Part shown: in pieces, positions 61,801-64,000 of the stretch
Layout: the number at the start of each line of letters is the position of its first letter
Position numbering within the stretch: position 1 is the stretch's first letter
Source of the DNA: Puffinus mauretanicus
Taxonomy: Eukaryota > Chordata > Aves > Procellariiformes > Procellariidae
Length of the DNA: 64,000 nt
Direction of reading: 5' to 3'
Assembly: GCA_023333565.1 (NCBI GenBank)
Contig: JAJKFH010000913.1
Location: 124,001 to 188,000 of the forward strand
The notes under the pieces: generated by a model
What the model saw: only the letters and a program-made list of their open reading frames with translations
Databases searched by the model: none
What the model was told of the DNA's origin: nothing
Translations under genes and position numbers: made by a program

Positions 61801-63664
61801 CAGATGGTTTTCACGTGTTTAATTCCATTGTAGCCATAAATCCCAGACTAACAGAATCCCTAATCCTCCTCCTTGATTTACCTAGTAAAAGATGAAGTTG
61901 TTAGTATGAGAGGAGAAAGCACTCTGAATTACCAAAATAATCCTAAAAGCTTCTAGGTCTGTGACATGCAGAAACAGAAAGGGTTTGAACATTATTCTTC
62001 CACTTTTTTTATACAGGACTAAGGCAGCATTTTTAGCTGAGTGTTGTTTGTTTTCTCAGTATGATGCTGCTTGTGTCAGATGCTGGTTGTGTTAGATATT
62101 TGAATGTTACAGGTGTAGTGTTTCACACAGCATCCCAGTCAGTCAATAAGAGAAAATATGCAAGACTCCATTAAACACATGAGAACCCGGTTTACTTTAA
62201 ATCTGTTCAGCTTCTGAAAATAGTGCAGCTTACACCAAGTGTGCTCAGAATTGCCTGGTGTAGTCATCCCCACGCTTATCTCACTTTCACAGGAATTCAC
62301 TCTAAATGAGATCTCTCTTCTCATCCAAAATTTCTGAAATACTTGTATCATGCTAAGATTGCATTTTACAATTAGAAATTACATTTGATTAGCAATGGTT
62401 TATATCAACTGATTTTCTCCCACCTGTAGACAAATACCTGGCTGGAGGCCTCAAAGAGTGTGTGTGTGCAGTGAAGTAAAGCATGAATCATGCTACACTC
62501 ACGCTTGCAGTGTTACCTTGGCTGTGGAGATCTAATGTACAAATATAAACTTCCAGTGACTTCTTACTCAACACCTTTGTGTCACTGGTCTGAACAGATC
62601 TCCCTCTCACACGCTTTCTGTGAACTGAATGAGTTTTTCTAGGATCTAAGATTGATGTCAAGGCATTTAGTGCCAGGCCAGAGCATAAATTAATATTAAG
62701 TGTAAATTTAGTGTTCTTATTTTAAGGCACACATCTCTGTTAACAACTCAGTAGCTTTTGTATGAAGATGTCATATCTGAGACCCTCAGATTTTGTTGGA
62801 TACTGAACTTTCTGTGTGTTCAGTGGCTCCTCAGCTTTAGCACAGTGGGTGGAGTTGAAGCAGTGTGGCTGTGAGCTCCATGGCACAGCACCCCAACCTA
62901 ACCTACCTTTCTGCATATTCTGAAGTCTTCTGTAGTCATTGACTTCATGTCTAGGTCATAACATTCTGTGATGCTACTGGCTGAACATCTCTTGCTTGCA
63001 AGTCTTACGCCAGTAGATAGATCTGAGGTCAGTGTACAGAATCATTAAATTGCTGGCCTGATATCAAAGCAGAAATTTCCTGTGCTGGTATTAGGATACA
63101 TGGTTTTTGACATCACAAAATTAAGAATTCTACTATTCAGGGTTTACGTCAAACCACAGACCTTTATGAGATTGCTGACTCTCTACCTTGTTGCATGACT
63201 GCTGAGAGCCATTGGACTTCTGAGGTCTCTGGCCTAGCAATCTTTTGTACTAATTTGGTATCGAGGTGCAAGCCTCTTTTTGTTGTCATTTCCATATTAA
63301 CTTCAGGATGCTGGGATGATACTAAACCACCAGTTTCAGTAAGAGTTACTACACTGTCTCTCCCGTTGCTGTGTGTATGCGAAGGCAGAAAACTCTGGCT
63401 CATCATCTCTGACAAGATGGGTTGTGACACAATGTGGGTGCTACGCCAGTCTGTCTTCAGCACATCCTGCCTGACTTACATGAAAGCAGAACTGTGCGTG
63501 AGGGTGCAGTTTCAGCAAAAAATTAACTATGTGATGGTACTAGTCTTACATAATTTCTGGGCTGGACCTAATCTGTGATCACACTGATAATTTAAAGGAG
63601 AAATTTCTGAAAAGGAGGATCTTGTATGAGCTGCATGAAAAATTCTCTTTCTTCTTATTTCCAG
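55894..63664. other. Noncoding DNA, no gene seen
   Basis: Anonymous AT-rich sequence with a TATA/CATA-rich run at 55930-55956 and T runs near 58273 and 60303. The longest frames are a 127-codon plus-strand frame at 63195-63578, opposed by a 99-codon minus-strand frame, and a 114-codon minus-strand frame at 61356-61700. None has a recognisable domain, and no transposon is recognised. Confidence 0.7.
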
Positions 63665-63698
63665 TGACAGCATCATCACTGAGTATGGAAGAATTCTG
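63665..63698 (+). other. Candidate 34-bp micro-exon (speculative)
   Basis: A strong acceptor-like sequence, CTCTTTCTTCTTATTTCCAG, ends at 63664 and a good donor-like CTG|GTATGT begins at 63699. The 34 bases between are open in two frames (DSIITEYGRIL if one base completes an upstream codon, TASSLSMEEFW in the next frame). Splice-site look-alikes are common in long noncoding DNA, and no neighbouring exon is recognised, so this is a possibility only. Confidence 0.15.
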
Positions 63699-64000
63699 GT
63701 ATGTGCACATAGCTCTAAGGTAACATTATCAACTTACCAAGAGTGATATAATCTAGTTATAATAGTTCAGAACAATATGATACCTTAAGTATCACATGTG
63801 ACAGTGTTCAAGAAGTGATGATTGATCTGAAAGAAGAAATGTTTATTTGCTGGAGAGACCTGAAAAATGAGAAAGGGCAATCACTGTGAGTAAAGAGGGA
63901 AATCCAGGTACATTGGGTGCCTTAGAAGTTTGGGAGAAAGGTGAGACTGGGAAGAGGATGTAGATCTTTGTGTAGGGAAAGCAAAGGAGAACCACAGGAA
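63699..64000. other. Noncoding DNA, no gene seen
   Basis: Purine-rich end of the window; nothing recognised. Confidence 0.6.

Noticed and set aside
1..64000. Bacterial or phage features, CRISPR arrays, operons
   Set aside because: No dense coding, no regularly spaced repeats and no ribosome-binding-site pattern; composition is vertebrate noncoding.

Overview
This window reads as vertebrate nuclear DNA with no recognisable protein-coding gene, RNA gene or prokaryotic feature. It is AT-rich by eye. The longest ATG-to-stop frame on either strand is 143 codons, as expected by chance in 64 kb of such DNA, and none of the longer frames gives a protein family I recognise. Stop codons are dense in all frames and there is no operon-like packing. 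I read it as intergenic or long-intron sequence.

The likely source is a sauropsid, most probably a bird. There are no Alu, B1/B2 or L1-like copies, and interspersed repeats are very sparse. The few old elements I recognise by remembered similarity are a CR1-type LINE remnant (33065-33395, minus strand), a MIR/CORE-SINE copy of the kind seen in birds, turtles and crocodilians (41438-41580, plus strand), and a second, split MIR-like copy (45066-45380, minus strand). A weaker MIR-like scrap lies at 44125-44175, and a decayed palindromic element may lie at 40765-40840. These family calls come from memory, not a search.

Layout: 1-7.8 kb is plain noncoding DNA with one hairpin carrying two inverted GATA-type sites (4448-4480). 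A 32-bp alternating pyrimidine-purine tract follows at 7845-7876. From 8 to 33 kb the DNA is unremarkable apart from short repeats, homopolymers and a possible regulatory patch near 29.2 kb. From 33 to 45.4 kb lie the recognisable old transposon remnants, a long T-rich tract (34176-34227), a homeobox-site-like patch (36940-37000) and a degenerate repeat (40162-40330). From 48 to 52 kb there are two stretches with unusually few stop codons on both strands, and a 49-bp alternating tract containing an 18-bp perfect palindrome.

The most striking structure is at 55254-55893. It is a 127-bp inverted repeat, 126/127 identical between arms, around a 386-bp spacer. An RNA spanning it could form a long, nearly perfect double-stranded hairpin. 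It is either a recent inverted duplication, a transposon-like unit with long terminal inverted repeats, or an assembly artefact. I found no convincing previously undescribed protein system.
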